Source of the DNA: Hydractinia symbiolongicarpus
Taxonomy: Eukaryota; Cnidaria; Hydrozoa; Anthoathecata; Hydractiniidae
Assembly: GCF_029227915.1 (NCBI RefSeq)
Contig: NC_079875.1
Location: forward strand, 41,623,201 to 41,687,200
DNA length: 64,000 nucleotides
Direction: 5' to 3'
Shown: piece by piece, positions 34,169 to 47,156 of the stretch
Position numbering within the stretch: position 1 is the stretch's first letter
Layout: each line of letters opens with the position of its first letter
The notes under the pieces: generated by a model
The model's database searches: none
What the model saw: the letters and a program-made list of their open reading frames with translations, nothing else
What the model was told of the DNA's origin: nothing
Translations under genes and position numbers: made by a program

Positions 34169-35791
34169 GACTATACGGGTCGAGTCCGGGGTTTACGAGA
34201 AATGGCGGGTTTTTGTTTGCTGGCGATTAAACTCCTTTTATTCAGCGTCTCATCAAAAATGACAACATTTTTGAAAACTACAAGTCTCATGCGTTTTAGT
34301 GGTGAAAAGATAATTTAAAAAATCGATTTGGAAATGAGTTTACTCCCTGGGTACTTTCTTTGTATACATTCGACTATACGGGCCAAGCCCGGGATTTACG
34401 GGAAATCGCGGGTTTTCGTTAGCCGGCGATTAAAACTCTTTCATTAAGCGTCTCATTAAAAATGAAACATTTTTGAAAACTACAAGTCTCATTCGTTCTA
34501 GTGGTGCAGAAATAATTTGAAAAATCGTTCGGGAAATCAGTTTACTCCCTGGGTACTTTCTTCAGATACATTCCACTATACGGGCCAAGCCCGGGATTTA
34601 CGGGATATCGCGGGTTTTCGTTTGCCGGCAATTAAACTTCTTTTATTCAGCGTCTCATCAAAAATGAAAACACTTTTGAAAACTACAAGTCTCATGCGTT
34701 TTAGTGGTGACAAAATAATTTAAAAAATCGTTTGGGAAATGAGTTTACTCTCTGGGTACTTTCTTTGTATACTTTTCACAATACGGGTCAAGCCCGGGAT
34801 TTACGGGAAATCGTGGGTTTTCGTTTGCCGGCGATTAAACTTCTTTTATACAGTGTCTCATCAAAAATGAAAACATTTTTGTAAACTACAAGTCTCATGC
34901 GTTTTAGTGGTGAAAAAATAATTCAAAAAATCGTTCGGGAAATGAGTTTACTCCCTGGGTACTTTCTTTGTATACATTCGACTATACGAGCCAAACCCGG
35001 GATATACGGGAAATCGCGGGTTTTCTTTTGTCGGCGATTAAACCTCTTTCGTTAAGCGTCTCATTAAAAATGAAAACATTTTTGAAAACTACAAGTCTCA
35101 TTCGTTCTAGTGGTGCAGAAATAATTTGAAAAATCGTTCGGAAAATCAGTTTACTCCCTGGGTACTTTCTTTAGATACATTCAACTATACGGGCCAAGCC
35201 CGTGATTTACGGGAAATTGCGGGTTTTCATTTGCCGGCGATTAAACCCCTTTCATTAAGCGTCTCATCAAAAATGAAAACATTTTTGAAAACTACAAGTC
35301 TCATGCGTTTTAGTGGAGAGAAAATAATTCAAAAAATCGTTCGAGAAATGAGTTTACTCCCTGGGTACTTTCTTTGTATACATTCGACTATACGAGCCAA
35401 GCCCGGGATTTACGGAAAATCGCGGGTTTTCGTTTGTTGGCGATTAAACCTCTTTCATTAAGTGTCTCATTAAAAATGAAAACATTTTTGAAAAGTACAA
35501 GTCTTATGCGTTTTAGTGGTGAAAAAATAATTTAAAAAATCGTTCTGGAAATGAGTTTACTCACAGGGTACTTTCTTTGTATACATTCGACTATACGGGC
35601 CAAGCCCGTGATTTACGGGAAATCGCGGGTTTTCATTTGCCGGCGATTAAACCCCTTTCATTAAGCGTCTCATCAAAAATGAAAACATTTTTGAAAACTG
35701 CAAGTCTCATGCGTTATAGTGGAAAGAAAATAATTCAAAAAATCGTTCGGGAAATGAGTTTACTCACAGCGTACTTTCTTTGTATACTTTT
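34169..35791 (+). repeat. 9-mer HOR copy 2, eight monomers
   Basis: Repeats 32343 onward at an offset of 1826 bp through F-A/B-C-D-E/B-C/G-H. It then has a pure G (35589) where copy 1 has G/A, and runs on into domain 3. The exchange point therefore lies inside monomer 35589 or its counterpart 33763. Private variants such as CTTTTCACAATACGG and TTACTCTCTGGG occur in both copies. Confidence 0.85.
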
Positions 35792-36197
35792 GACTATACG
35801 GGCCGAGTCCGGGGTTTACGGGAAATGGCGGGTTTTCGTTTGCTGGCGATTAAACTTCATTTATTCAGCGTCTCATCAAAAATGACAACATTTTTGAAAA
35901 CTACAAGTCTTATGCGTTTTAGTGGTGAAAAAATAATTCAAAAAATCGTTCGGGAAATGAGTTTACTCACAGGGTACTTTCTTTGTATACTTTTGACTAT
36001 ACGGGCCGAGTCCGGGGTTTACGGGAAATGGCGGGTTTTCGTTTGCTGGCGATTAAACTTCATTTATTCAGCGTCTCATCAAAAATGACAACATTTTTGA
36101 AAACTACAAGTCTCATGCGTTTTAGTGGTGAAAAGATAATTTAAAAAATCGTTTTGGAAATGAGTTTACTCCCTGGGTACTTTCTTTGTATACATTC
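35792..36197 (+). repeat. F-F monomer pair, start of domain 3 second round
   Basis: Two F-like monomers with CTTCATTTATTCAG. The first keeps an E-like 3' end (ATAATTCAAAAAATCG, ACTCACAGGG). Such F-F pairs recur after every G in 35.6-41.3 kb but not at 9.5 kb, so the pair is a duplication specific to this round. Confidence 0.8.
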
Positions 36198-38836
36198 GAC
36201 TATACGGGCCAAGCCCGGGATTTACGGGAAATTGCGGTTTTTCGTTAGCCGGCGATTAAGACACATTCATTTAGCGTCTCATCAAAAATGAAAAAATTTC
36301 TGAAAACTACAAGTCACATACGTTTTAGTGGTGAAAAAATAATTTTAAAAATTCGTCGGGAAATGAGTTTACTCCCTGGGTACTTTCTTTGTATACTTTT
36401 GACTATACGGGCCGAGTCCGGGATTTACAGGAAATCGCGGGTTTTCGTTTACCGGCGATTAAAACTCTTTCATTAAGCGTCTCATTAAAAATGAAACATT
36501 TTTGAAAACTACAAGTCTCATTCGTTCTAGTGGTGCAGAAATAATTTGAAAAATCGTTCGGGAAATCAGTTTAGTCCCTGGGTACTTTCTTTAGATACAT
36601 TCAACTATACGGGCCAAGCCCGGTATTTACGGGAAATCGCGGGTTTCCTTTTGTCGGCGATTAAACCTCTTTCATTAAGCGTCTCATTAAAAATGAAAAC
36701 ATTTTTGAAAACTACAAGTCTCATTCGTTCTAGTGGTGCAGAAAATAATTCAAAAAATCGTTCGGGAAATGAGTTTACTCACAGGGTACTTTCTTTGTAT
36801 ACTTTTGACTATACGGGCCGAGTCCGGGGTTTACGGGAAATGGCGGGTTTTCATTTGCCGGCGATTAAACCCCTTTCATTAAGCGTCTCATCAAAAATGA
36901 AAACATTTTTGAAAACTGCAAGTCTCATGCGTTATAGTGGAGAGAAAATAATTCAAAAAATCGTTCGGGAAATGAGTATACTCACAGGGTACTTTCTTTG
37001 TATACTTTTGACTATACGGTCCGAGTCCGGGGTTTACGGAAAATGGCGGGTTTTCGTTTGCTGGCGATTAAACTTCATTTATTCAGCGTCTCATCAAAAA
37101 TGACAACATTTTTGAAAACTACAAGTCTTATGCGTTTTAGTGGTGAAAAAATAATTCAAAAAATCGTTCGGGAAATGAGTTTACTCACAGGGTACTTTCT
37201 TTGTATACGTTTGACTTTACGGGCCGAGTGCGGGGTTTACGGGAAATGGCGGGTTTTCGTTTGCTGGCGATTAAACTTCATTTATTCAGCGTCTCATCAA
37301 AAATGACAACATTTTTGAAAACTACAAGTCTCATGCGTTTTAGTGGTGAAAAGATAATTTAAAAAATCGTTTTGGAAATGAGTTTACTCCCTGGGTACTT
37401 TCTTTGTATACATTCGACTATACGGGCCAAGCCCGGGATTTACGGGAAATTGCGGTTTTTCGTTAGCCGGCGATTAAGACACATTCATTTAGCGTCTCAT
37501 CAAAAATGAAAAAATTTCTGAAAACTACAAGTCACATACGTTTTAGTGGTGAAAAAATAATTTTAAAAATTCGTCGGGAAATGAGTTTACTCCCTGGGTA
37601 CTTTCTTTGTATACTTTTGACTATACGGGCCGAGTCCGGGATTTACAGGAAATCGCGGGTTTTCGTTTACCGGCGATTAAAACTCTTTCATTAAGCGTCT
37701 CATTAAAAATGAAACATTTTTGAAAACTACAAGTCTCATTCGTTCTAGTGGTGCAGAAATAATTTGAAAAATCGTTCGGGAAATCAGTTTAGTCCCTGGG
37801 TACTTTCTTTAGATACATTCAACTATACGGGCCAAGCCCGGTATTTACGGGAAATCGCGGGTTTCCTTTTGTCAGCGATTAAACCTCTTTCATTAAGCGT
37901 CTCATTAAAAATGAAAACATTTTTGAAAACTACAAGTCTCATTCGTTCTAGTGGTGCAGAAAATAATTCAAAAAATCGTTCGGAAAATGAGTTTACTCAC
38001 AGGGTACTTTCTTTGTATACTTTTGACTATACGGGCCGAGTCCGGGGTTTACGGGAAATGGCGGGTTTTTATTTGCTGGCGATTAAACTTCTTTTATTCA
38101 GCGTCTCATCAAAAATGACAACATTTCTGAAAACTACAAGTCTCATACGTTTTAGTGGTGAAAAAATAATTTTAAAAATCGTTCGGGAAATGAGTTTACT
38201 CCCAGGGTACTTTCTTTGTATACATTCGACTATACGGGCAAAGCCCGTGATTTACGGGAAATCGCGGGTTTTCATTTGCCGGCGATTAAACCCCTTTCAT
38301 TAAGCGTCTCATCAAAAATGAAAACATTTTTGAAAACTGCAAGTCTCATGCGTTATAGTGGAGAGAAAATAATTCAAAAAATCGTTCGGGAAATGAGTAT
38401 ACTCACAGGGTACTTTCTTTGTATACTTTTGACTATACGGTCCGAGTCCGGGGTTTACGGAAAATGGCGGGTTTTCGTTTGCTGGCGATTAAACTTCATT
38501 TATTCAGCGTCTCATCAAAAATGACAACATTTTTGAAAACTACAAGTCTTATGCGTTTTAGTGGTGAAAAAATAATTCAAAAAATCGTTCGGGAAATGAG
38601 TTTACTCACAGGGTACTTTCTTTGTATACGTTTGACTTTACGGGCCGAGTCCGGGGTTTACGGGAAATGGCGGGTTTTCGTTTGCTGGCGATTAAACTTC
38701 ATTTATTCAGCGTCTCATCAAAAATGACAACATTTTTGAAAACTACATGTCTCATGCGTTTTAGTGGTGAAAAGATAATTTAAAAAATCGTTTTGGAAAT
38801 GAGTTTACTCCCTGGGTACTTTCTTTGTATACATTC
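36198..38836 (+). repeat. 6-mer (1218 bp) and 7-mer (1421 bp) HOR copies (domain 3)
   Basis: Unit 36198-37415 reads Ak-B-C/E-F/G-F-F. Unit 37416-38836 reads Ak-B-C/E-F/A-G-F-F. Both share AAGTCACATACG, AAAATTCGTCGGG, TTTAGTCCCTGGG and GAGTATACTCACAGG. They differ by the loss of one monomer in the first unit, where F and G are fused in monomer 36807. Confidence 0.85.
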
Positions 38837-39648
38837 GACTATACGGGCCAAGCCCGGGATTTACGGGAAATCGCGGGTTTTCGTTAGCCGGCGATTAAAA
38901 CACATTCATTTAGCGTCTCATCAAAAATGAAAAAATTTCTGAAAACTACAAGTCTCATAAGTTTTAGTGGTGAAAAAATAATTTTTAAAATCGTTCGGGA
39001 AATGAGTTTACTCCCTGGGTACTTTCTTTGTATACTTTTGACTATACGGGCCAAGCCCGTGATTTACGGGAAATCGCGGGTTTTCATTTGCCGGCGATTA
39101 AACCCCTTTCATTAAGCGTCTCATCAAAAATGAAAACATTTTTAAAAACTGCAAGTCTCATGCGTTATAGTGGAGAGAAAATAATTCAAAAAATCGTTCG
39201 GGAAATGAGTTTACTCACAGGGTACTTTCTTTGTATACTTTTGACTATACGGGCCGAGTCCGGGGTTTACGGGAAATGGCGGGTTTTCGTTTGCTGGCGA
39301 TTAAACTTCATTTATTCAGCGTCTCATCAAAAATGACAACATTTTTGAAAACTACAAGTCTTATGCGTTTTAGTGGTGAAAAAATAATTCAAAAAATCGT
39401 TCGGGAAATGAGTTTACTCACAGGGTACTTTCTTTGTATACTTTTGACTATACGGGCATAGTCCGGGGTTTACGGGAAATGGCGGGTTTTCGTTTGCTGG
39501 CGATTAAACTTCATTTATTCAGCGTCTCATCAAAAATGACAACATTTTTGAAAACTACACGTCTCATGCGTTTTAGTGGTGAAAAGATAATTTAAAAAAT
39601 CGTTTTGGAAATGAGTTTACTCCCTGGGTACTTTCTTTGTATACATTC
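38837..39648 (+). repeat. Four-monomer short unit Ak-G-F-F (domain 3)
   Basis: Monomers start at 38837, 39040, 39243 and 39446. Compared with the 8-mer that follows, B, C/E, F and A are missing, so this is a deletion product of exchange between Ak and A. The Ak copy has CTCATAAGTTTTAG, seen nowhere else. Confidence 0.8.
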
Positions 39649-42490
39649 GACTATACGGGCCAAGCCCGGGATTTACGGGAAATCGCGGTTTTTCGTTAGC
39701 CGGCGAATAAAACACATTCATTTAGCGTCTCATCAAAAATGAAAAAATTTCTGAAAACTACAAGTCTCATACGTTTTAGTGGTGAAAAAATAATTTTAAA
39801 AATCGTTCGGGAAATGAGTTTACTCCCTGGGTACTTTCTTTGTATACTTTTGACTATACGGGCCGAGTCCGGGATTTACAGGAAATCGCGGGTTTTCGTT
39901 TACCGGCGATTAAAACTCTTTCATTAAGCGTCTCATTAAAAATGAATCATTTTTGAAAACTACAAGTCTCATTCGTTCTAGTGGTGCAGAATAAATTTGA
40001 AAAATCGTTCGGGAAATCAGTTTACTCCCTGGGTACTTTCTTTAGATACATTCAACTATACGGGCCAAGCCCGGTATTTAGGGGAAATCGCGGGTTTCCT
40101 TTTGTCGGCGATTAAACCTCTTTCATTAAGCGTCTCATTAAAAATGAAAACATTTTTGAAAACTAAAAGTCTCATTCGTTCTAGTGGTGCAGAAAATAAT
40201 TCAAAAAATCGTTCGGGAAATGAGTTTACTCACAGGGTACTTTCTTTGTATACTTTTGACTATACGGGCCGAGTCCGGGGTTTACGGGAAATGGCGGGTT
40301 TTCGTTTGCTGGCGATTAAACTTCTTTTATTCAGCGTCTCATCAAAAATGACAACATTTTTGAAAACTACAAGTCTCATGCATTTTAGTGGTGAAAAGAT
40401 AATTTAAAAAATCGTTTTGGAAATGAGTTTACTCCCTGGGTACTTTCTTTGTATACATTCGACTATACGGGCCAAGCCCGGGATTTACGGGAAATCGCGG
40501 GTTTTTGTTAGCCGGCGATTAAACCACATTCATTAAGCGTCTCATCAAAAATGAAAACATTTCTGAAAACTACAAGTCTCATACGTTTTAGTGGTGAAAA
40601 AATAATTTTAAAAATCGTTCGGGAAATGAGTTTACTCACAGGGTACTTTCTTTGTATACATTCGACTATACGGGCAAAGCCCGTGATTTACGGGAAATCG
40701 CGGGTTTTCATTTGCCGGCGATTAAACCCCTTTCATTAAGCGTCTCATCAAAAATGAAAACATTTTTGAAAACTGCAAGTCTCATGCGTTATAGTGGAGA
40801 GAAAATTATTCAAAAAATCGTTCGGGAAATGAGTTTACTCACAGGGTACTTTCTTTGTATACTTTTGACTATACGGGCCGAGTCCGGGGTTTACGGGAAA
40901 TGGCGAGTTTTCGTTTGCTGGCGATTAAACTTCATTTATTCAGCGTCTCATCAAAAATGACAACATTTTTGAAAACTACAAGTCTTATGCGTTTTAGTGG
41001 TGAAAAAATAATTCAAAAAATCGTTCGGGAAATGAGTTTACTCACAGGGTACTTTCTTTGTATACTTTTGACTATACGGGCCGAGTCCGGGGTTTACGGG
41101 AAATGGCGGGTTTTCGTTTGCTGGCGATTAAACTTCATTTATTCAGCGTCTCATAAAAAATGACAACATTTTTGAAAACTACAAGTCTCATGCGTTTTAG
41201 TGGTGAAAAGATAATTTAAAAAATCGTTTTGGAAATGAGTTTACTCCCTGGGTACTTTCTTTGTATACATTCGACTATACGGGCCAAGCCCGGGATTTAC
41301 GGGAAATCGCGGGTTTTCGTTAGCCGGCGATTAAAACACATTCATTTAGCGTCTCATCAAAAATGAAAAAATTTTTGAAAACTACAAGTCTCATACGTTT
41401 TAGTGGTGAAAAAATAATTTTAAAAATCGTTCGGGAAATGAGTTTACTCCCTGGGTATTTTCTTTGTATACTTTTGACTATACGGGCCGAGTCCGGGATT
41501 TACAGGAAATCGCGGGTTTTCGTTTACCGGCGATTAAAACTCTTTCATTAAGCGTCTCATTAAAAATGAAACATTTTTGAAAACTACAAGTCTCATTCGT
41601 TCTAGTGGTGCAGAAATAATTTGAAAAATCGTTCGGGAAATCAGTTTACTCCCTGGGTACTTTCTTTAGATACATTCAACTATACGGGCCAAGCCCGGTA
41701 TTTACGGGAAATCGCGGGTTTTCTTTTGTCGGCGATTAAACCTCTTTCATTAAGCGTCTCATTAAAAATGAAAACATTTTTGAAAACTACAAGTCTCATT
41801 CGTTCTAGTGGTGCAGAAAATAATTCAAAAAATCGTTCGGGAAATGAGTTTACTCACAGGGTACTTTCTTTGTATACTTTTGACTATACGGGCCGAGTCC
41901 GGGGTTTACGGGAAATGGCGGGTTTTCGTTTGCTGGCGATTAAACTTCTTTTATTCAGCGTCTCATTAAAAATGACAACATTTTTGAAAACTACAAGTCT
42001 CATGCGTTTTAGTGGTGAAAAGATAATTTAAAAAATCGTTTTGGAAATGAGTTTACTCCCTGGGTACTTTTTTTGTATACATTCGACTATACGGGCCAAG
42101 CCCGGGATTTACGGGAAATCGCGGTATTTCGTTAGCCGGCGATTAAACAACATTCATTAAGCGTCTTATCAAAAATGAAACCATTTCTGAAAACTACAAG
42201 TCTCATACGTTTTAGTGGTAAAAAAATAATTTTAAAAATCGTTCGGGAAATGAGTTTACTCCCTGGGTACTTTCTTTGTATACTTTTGACTATACGGGCC
42301 GAGTCCGGGATTTACAGGAAATCGCGGGTTTTCGTTTACCGGCGATTAAAACTATTTCATTAAGCGTCTCATTAAAAATGACAACATTTTTGAAAACTAC
42401 AAGTCTCATGCGTTTTAGTGGTGAAAAGATAATTTAAAAAATCGTTTTGGAAATGAGTTTACTCCCTGGGTACTTTCTTTGTATACATTC
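39649..42490 (+). repeat. 8-mer HOR (1624 bp) and six-monomer copy (domain 3)
   Basis: Unit 39649-41272 reads Ak-B-C/E-F-A-G-F-F. From 41273 the order is Ak-B-C/E-F-At-J. Segment 41070 to about 42320 matches 11311 to about 12560 at an offset of 29,759 bp. This links domain 3 of the two rounds directly. Confidence 0.85.
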
Positions 42491-45400
42491 GACTATACGG
42501 GCCAAGCCCGGGATTTACGGAAAATCGCGGGTTTTCGTTAGCCGGCGATTAAACCACATTCATTAAGCGTCTTAACAAAAATGAAAACATTTCTGAAAAC
42601 TACAAGTCTCATACGTTTTAGTGGTGAAAAATGAATTTTAAAAATCGTTCGGGAAATGAGTTTACTCCCTGGGTACTTTCTTTGTATACTTTTGACTATA
42701 CGGGCCGAGTCCGGGATTTACAGGAAATCGCGGGTTTTCGTTTGCCGGCGATTAAAACTCTTTCATTAAGCGTCTCTTTAAAAATGAAACATTTTTAAAA
42801 ACTACAAGTCTCATTCGTTCTAGTGGTGCAGAAATAATTTGAAAAATCGTTCGGTAAATCAGTTTACTCCCTGGGTACTTTCTTTGTATACATTCGACTA
42901 TACGGGCCAAGCCCGGGATTTACGGGAAATCGCGGGTTTTCGTTAGCCGGCGATTAAACCACATTCATTAAGCGTCTCATCAAAAATGAAAACATTTCTG
43001 ACAACTGCAAGTCTTATGCGTTTTATTGGTGACAAAATAATTTAAAAAATCGTTTGGGAAATGAGTTTACTCCCTGGGTACTTTCTTTGTATACTTTTGA
43101 CAATACGGGTCAAGCCCGGGATTTACGGGCAATCGTGGGTTTTCGTTTGCCGGCGATTAAACTTCTTTTATTCAGCGATTCATCAAAAATGAAAACATTT
43201 TTGTAAACTACAAGTCTCATGCGTTTTAGTGGTGAAAAAATAATTCAAAAAATCGTTCGGGAAATGAGTTTACTCCCTGGGTACTTTCTTTGTATACATT
43301 CGACTATACGAGCCAAGCCCGGGATATACGGGAAATCGCGGGTTTTCTTTTGTCGGCGATTAAACCTCTTTCATTAAGCGTCTCATTAAAAATGAAAACA
43401 TTTTTGAAAACTACAAGTCTCATTCGTTATAGTGGTGCAGAAATAATTTGAAAAATCGTTCGGGAAATCAGTTTACTCCCTGGGTACTTTCTTTAGATAC
43501 ATTCAACTATACGGGCCAAGCCCGGGATTTACGGGAAATCGCGGGTTTTCGTTTGCCGGCGATTAAACTTCTTTTATTCAGCGTCTCATCAAAAATGAAA
43601 ACACTTTTGAAAACTACAAGTCTCATGCGTTTTTGTGCTGACAAAATAATTTAAAAAATCGTTTGGGAAATCAGTTTACTCCCTGGGTACTTTCTTTGTA
43701 TACTTTTGACAATACGGGCCAAGCCCGGGATTTACGGGAAATCGTGGGTTTTCGTTTGCCGGCGATTAAACTTCTTTTATTCAGCGTCTCATCAAAAATG
43801 AAAACATTTTTGTAAACTACAAGTCTCATGCGTTTTAGTGGTGAAAAAATAATTCAAAAAATCGTTCGGGAAATGAGTTTACTCCCTGGGTACTTTCTTT
43901 GTATACTTTTGACTATACGGGCCGAGTCCGGGGTTTACGGGAAATGGCGGGTTTTCGTTTGCTGGCGATTAAACTTCTTTTATTCAGCGTCTCATTAAAA
44001 ATGACAACATTTTTGAAAACTACAAGTCTCATGCGTTTTAGTGGTGAAAAGATAATTTAAAAAATCGTTTTGGCAATGAGTTTACTCCCTGGGTACTTTT
44101 TTTGTATACATTCGACTATACGGGCCAAGCCCGGGATTTACGGGAAATCGCGGGTTTTCGTTAGCCGGCGATTAAACCACATTCATTAAGCGTCTTATTA
44201 AAAATGAAAACATTTCTGAAAACTACAAGTCTCATACGTTTTAGTGGTAAAAAAATAATTTTAAAAATCGTTCGGGAAATGAGTTTACTCCCTGGGTACT
44301 TTCTTTGTATACTTTTGACTATACGGGCCGAGTCCGGGATTTACAGGAAATCGCGGGTTTTCGTTTACCGGCGATTAAAACTATTTCATTAAGCGTCTCA
44401 TTAAAAATGACAACATTTTTGAAAACTACAAGTCTCATGCGTTTTAGTGGTGAAAAGATAATTTAAAAAATCGTTTTGGAAATGAGTTTACTCCCTGGGT
44501 ACTTTCTTTGTATACATTCGACTATACGGGCCAAGCCCGGGATTTACGGGAAATCGCGGGTTTTCGTTAGCCGGCGATTAAACCACATTCATTAAGCGTC
44601 TCAACAAAAATGAAAACATTTCTGAAAACTACAAATCTCATACGTTTTAGTGGTGAAAAATAAATTTTAAAAATCGTTTGGGAAATGAGTTTACTCCCTG
44701 GGTACTTTCTTTGTATACTTTTGACAATACGGGTCAAGCCCGGGATTTACGGGCAATCGTGGGTTTTCGTTTGCCGGCGATTAAACTTCTTTTATTCAGC
44801 GATTCATCAAAAATGAAAACATTTTTGTAAACTACAAGTCTCATGCGTTTTAGTGGTGAAAAAATAATTCAAAAAATCGTTCGGGAAATGAGTTTACTCT
44901 CTGGGTACTTTCTTTGTATACATTCGACTATACGAGCCAAGCCCGGGATATACGGGAAATCGCGGGTTTTCTTTTGTCGGCGATTAAACCTCTTTCATTA
45001 AGCGTCTCATTAAAAATGAAAACATTTTTGAAAACTACAAGTCTCATTCGTTATAGTGGTGCAGAAATAATTTGAAAAATCGTTCGGGAAATCAGTTTAC
45101 TCCCTGGGTACTTTATTTAGATACATTCAACTATACGGGCCAAGCCCGGGATTTACGGGAAATCGCGGGTTTTCGTTTGCCGGCGATTAAACTTCTTTTA
45201 TTCAGCGTCTCATCAAAAATGAAAACACTTTTGAAAACTACAAGTCTCATGCGTTTTTGTGCTGACAAAATAATTTAAAAAATCGTTTGGGAAATCAGTT
45301 TACTCCCTGGGTACTTTCTTTGTATACTTTTGACAATACGGGCCAAGCCCGGGATTTACGGGAAATCGTGGGTTTTCGTTTGCCGGCGATTAAACTTCTT

Positions 45401-45940
45401 TTATACAGTGTCTCATCAAAAATGAAAACATTTTTGTAAACTACAAGTGGCATGCGTTTTAGTAGTGAAAAAATAATTCAAAAAATCGTTCGGGAAATGA
45501 GTTTACTCCCTGGGTACTTTCTTTGTATACATTCGACTATACGAGCCAAGCCCGGGATATACGGGAAATCGCGGGTTTTCTTTTGTCGGCGATTAAAGCT
45601 CTTTCATTAAGCGTCTCATTAAAAATGACAACATTTTTGAAAACTACAAGTCTCATACGTTTTAGTAGTAAAAAAATAATTTTAAAAATCGTTCGGGAAA
45701 TGAGTTTACTCCCTGGGTACTTTCTTTGTATACTTTTGACTATACGGGCCGAGTCCGGGATTTACAGGAAATCGCGGGTTTTCGTTTACCGGCGATTAAA
45801 ACTATTTCATTAAGCGTCTCATTAAAAATGACAACATTTTTGAAAACTACAAGTCTCATGCGTTTTAGTGGTGAAAAGATAATTTAAAAAATCGTTTTGG
45901 AAATGAGTTTACTCCCTGGGTACTTTCTTTGTGTACATTC
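42491..45940 (+). repeat. Domain 4 entry with 8-mer HOR (1624 bp)
   Basis: An-B-A/C at 42491-43098 leads to unit 43099-44722 (D-E/B-Cx-D-F-At-J-An). From 44723 comes a partial copy (D-E/B-Cx-D), then E/J and J. GCGATTCATCAAAAATG in D and GTTATAGTGGTGC in E/B are shared across the 1624-bp step. Confidence 0.8.
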
Positions 45941-46143
45941 GACTATACGGGCCAAGCCCGGGATTTACGGGAAATCGCGGGTTTTCGTTAGCCGGCGATT
46001 AAACCACATTCATTAAGCGTCTTAACAAAAATGAAAACATTTCTGAAAACTACAAGTCTCATACGTTTTAGTGGTGAAAAATGAATTTTAAAAATCGTTC
46101 GGGAAATGAGTTTACTCCCTGGGTACTTTCTTTGTATACTTTT
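45941..46143 (+). repeat. class An monomer, type copy
   Basis: A-like monomer with AACAAAAATG in place of ATCAAAAATG and GTGAAAAATGAATTTT in place of GTGAAAAAATAATTTT. It marks domain 4 (13747, 14965, 19227, 42491, 45941, 47360, 48779, 50199, 59894, 61923). Confidence 0.8.
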
Positions 46144-46953
46144 GACTAAACGGGCCAAGTCCGGGATTTACAGGAAATCGCGGGTTTTCGTTTGCCGGCG
46201 ATTAAAACTCTTTCATTAAGCGTCTGTTTAAAAATGAAACATTTTTAAAAACTACAAGTCTCATTCGTTCTAGTGGTGCAGAAATAATTTGAAAAATCGT
46301 TCGGTAAATCAGTTTACTCCCTGGGTACTTTCTTTAGATACATTCAACTATACGGGCCAAGCCCGGGATTTACGGGAAATCGCGGGTTTTTGTTTGCCGG
46401 CAATTAAACTTCTTTTATTCAGCGTCTCATCAAAAATAAAACACTTTTGAAAACTGCAAGTCTCATGCGTTTTATTGGTGACAAAATAATTTAAAAAATG
46501 GTTTGGGAAATGAGTTTACTCCCTGGGTACTTTCTTTGTATACTTTTGACAATACGGGTCAAGCCCGGGATTTACGGGCAATCGTGGGTTTTCGTTTGCC
46601 GGCGATTAAACTTCTTTTATTCAGCGTCTCATCAAAAATGAAAACATTTTTGTAAACTACAAGTCTCATGCGTTTTAGTGGTGAAAAAATAATTCAAAAA
46701 ATCGTTCGGGAAATGAGTTTACTCCCTGGGTACTTTCTTTGTATACTTTTGACTATACGGGCCGAGTCCGGGGTTTACGGGAAATGGCGGGTTTTCGTTT
46801 GCTGGCGATTAAACTTCTTTTATTCAGCGTCTCATTAAAAATGACAACATTTTTGAAAACTACAAGTCTCATGCGTTTTAGTGGTGAAAAGATAATTTAA
46901 AAAATCGTTTTGGAAATGAGTTTACTCCCTGGGTACTTTTTTTGTATACATTC

Positions 46954-47156
46954 GACTATACGGGCCAAGCCCGGGATTTACGGGAAATCGCGGGTTTTCG
47001 TTAGCCGGCGATTAAACCACATTCATTAAGCGTCTTATCAAAAATGAAAACATTTCTGAAAACTACAAGTCTCATACGTTTTAGTGGTAAAAAAATAATT
47101 TTAAAAATCGTTCGAGAAATGAGTTTACTCCCTGGGTACTTTCTTTGTATACTTTT
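46954..47156 (+). repeat. class At monomer, type copy
   Basis: A-like monomer with GCGTCTTATCAAAAATG and GTGGTAAAAAAATAA. It is placed between F and J in domains 3 and 4 (10702, 12326, 13341, 16183, 17603, 18821, 42085, 44114, 46954, 48373, 49793, 59488, 61517). Confidence 0.8.

Noticed and set aside
36546-37103. 185-codon open frame, and the many 62- to 136-codon frames, as protein genes
   Set aside because: All are made only of satellite sequence, begin at the recurrent ATG of CAAAAATG or other in-frame ATGs of the repeat, change frame with each monomer, and end at recurrent stops. No known domain, no consistent start context, and the same peptide pieces appear in different orders.
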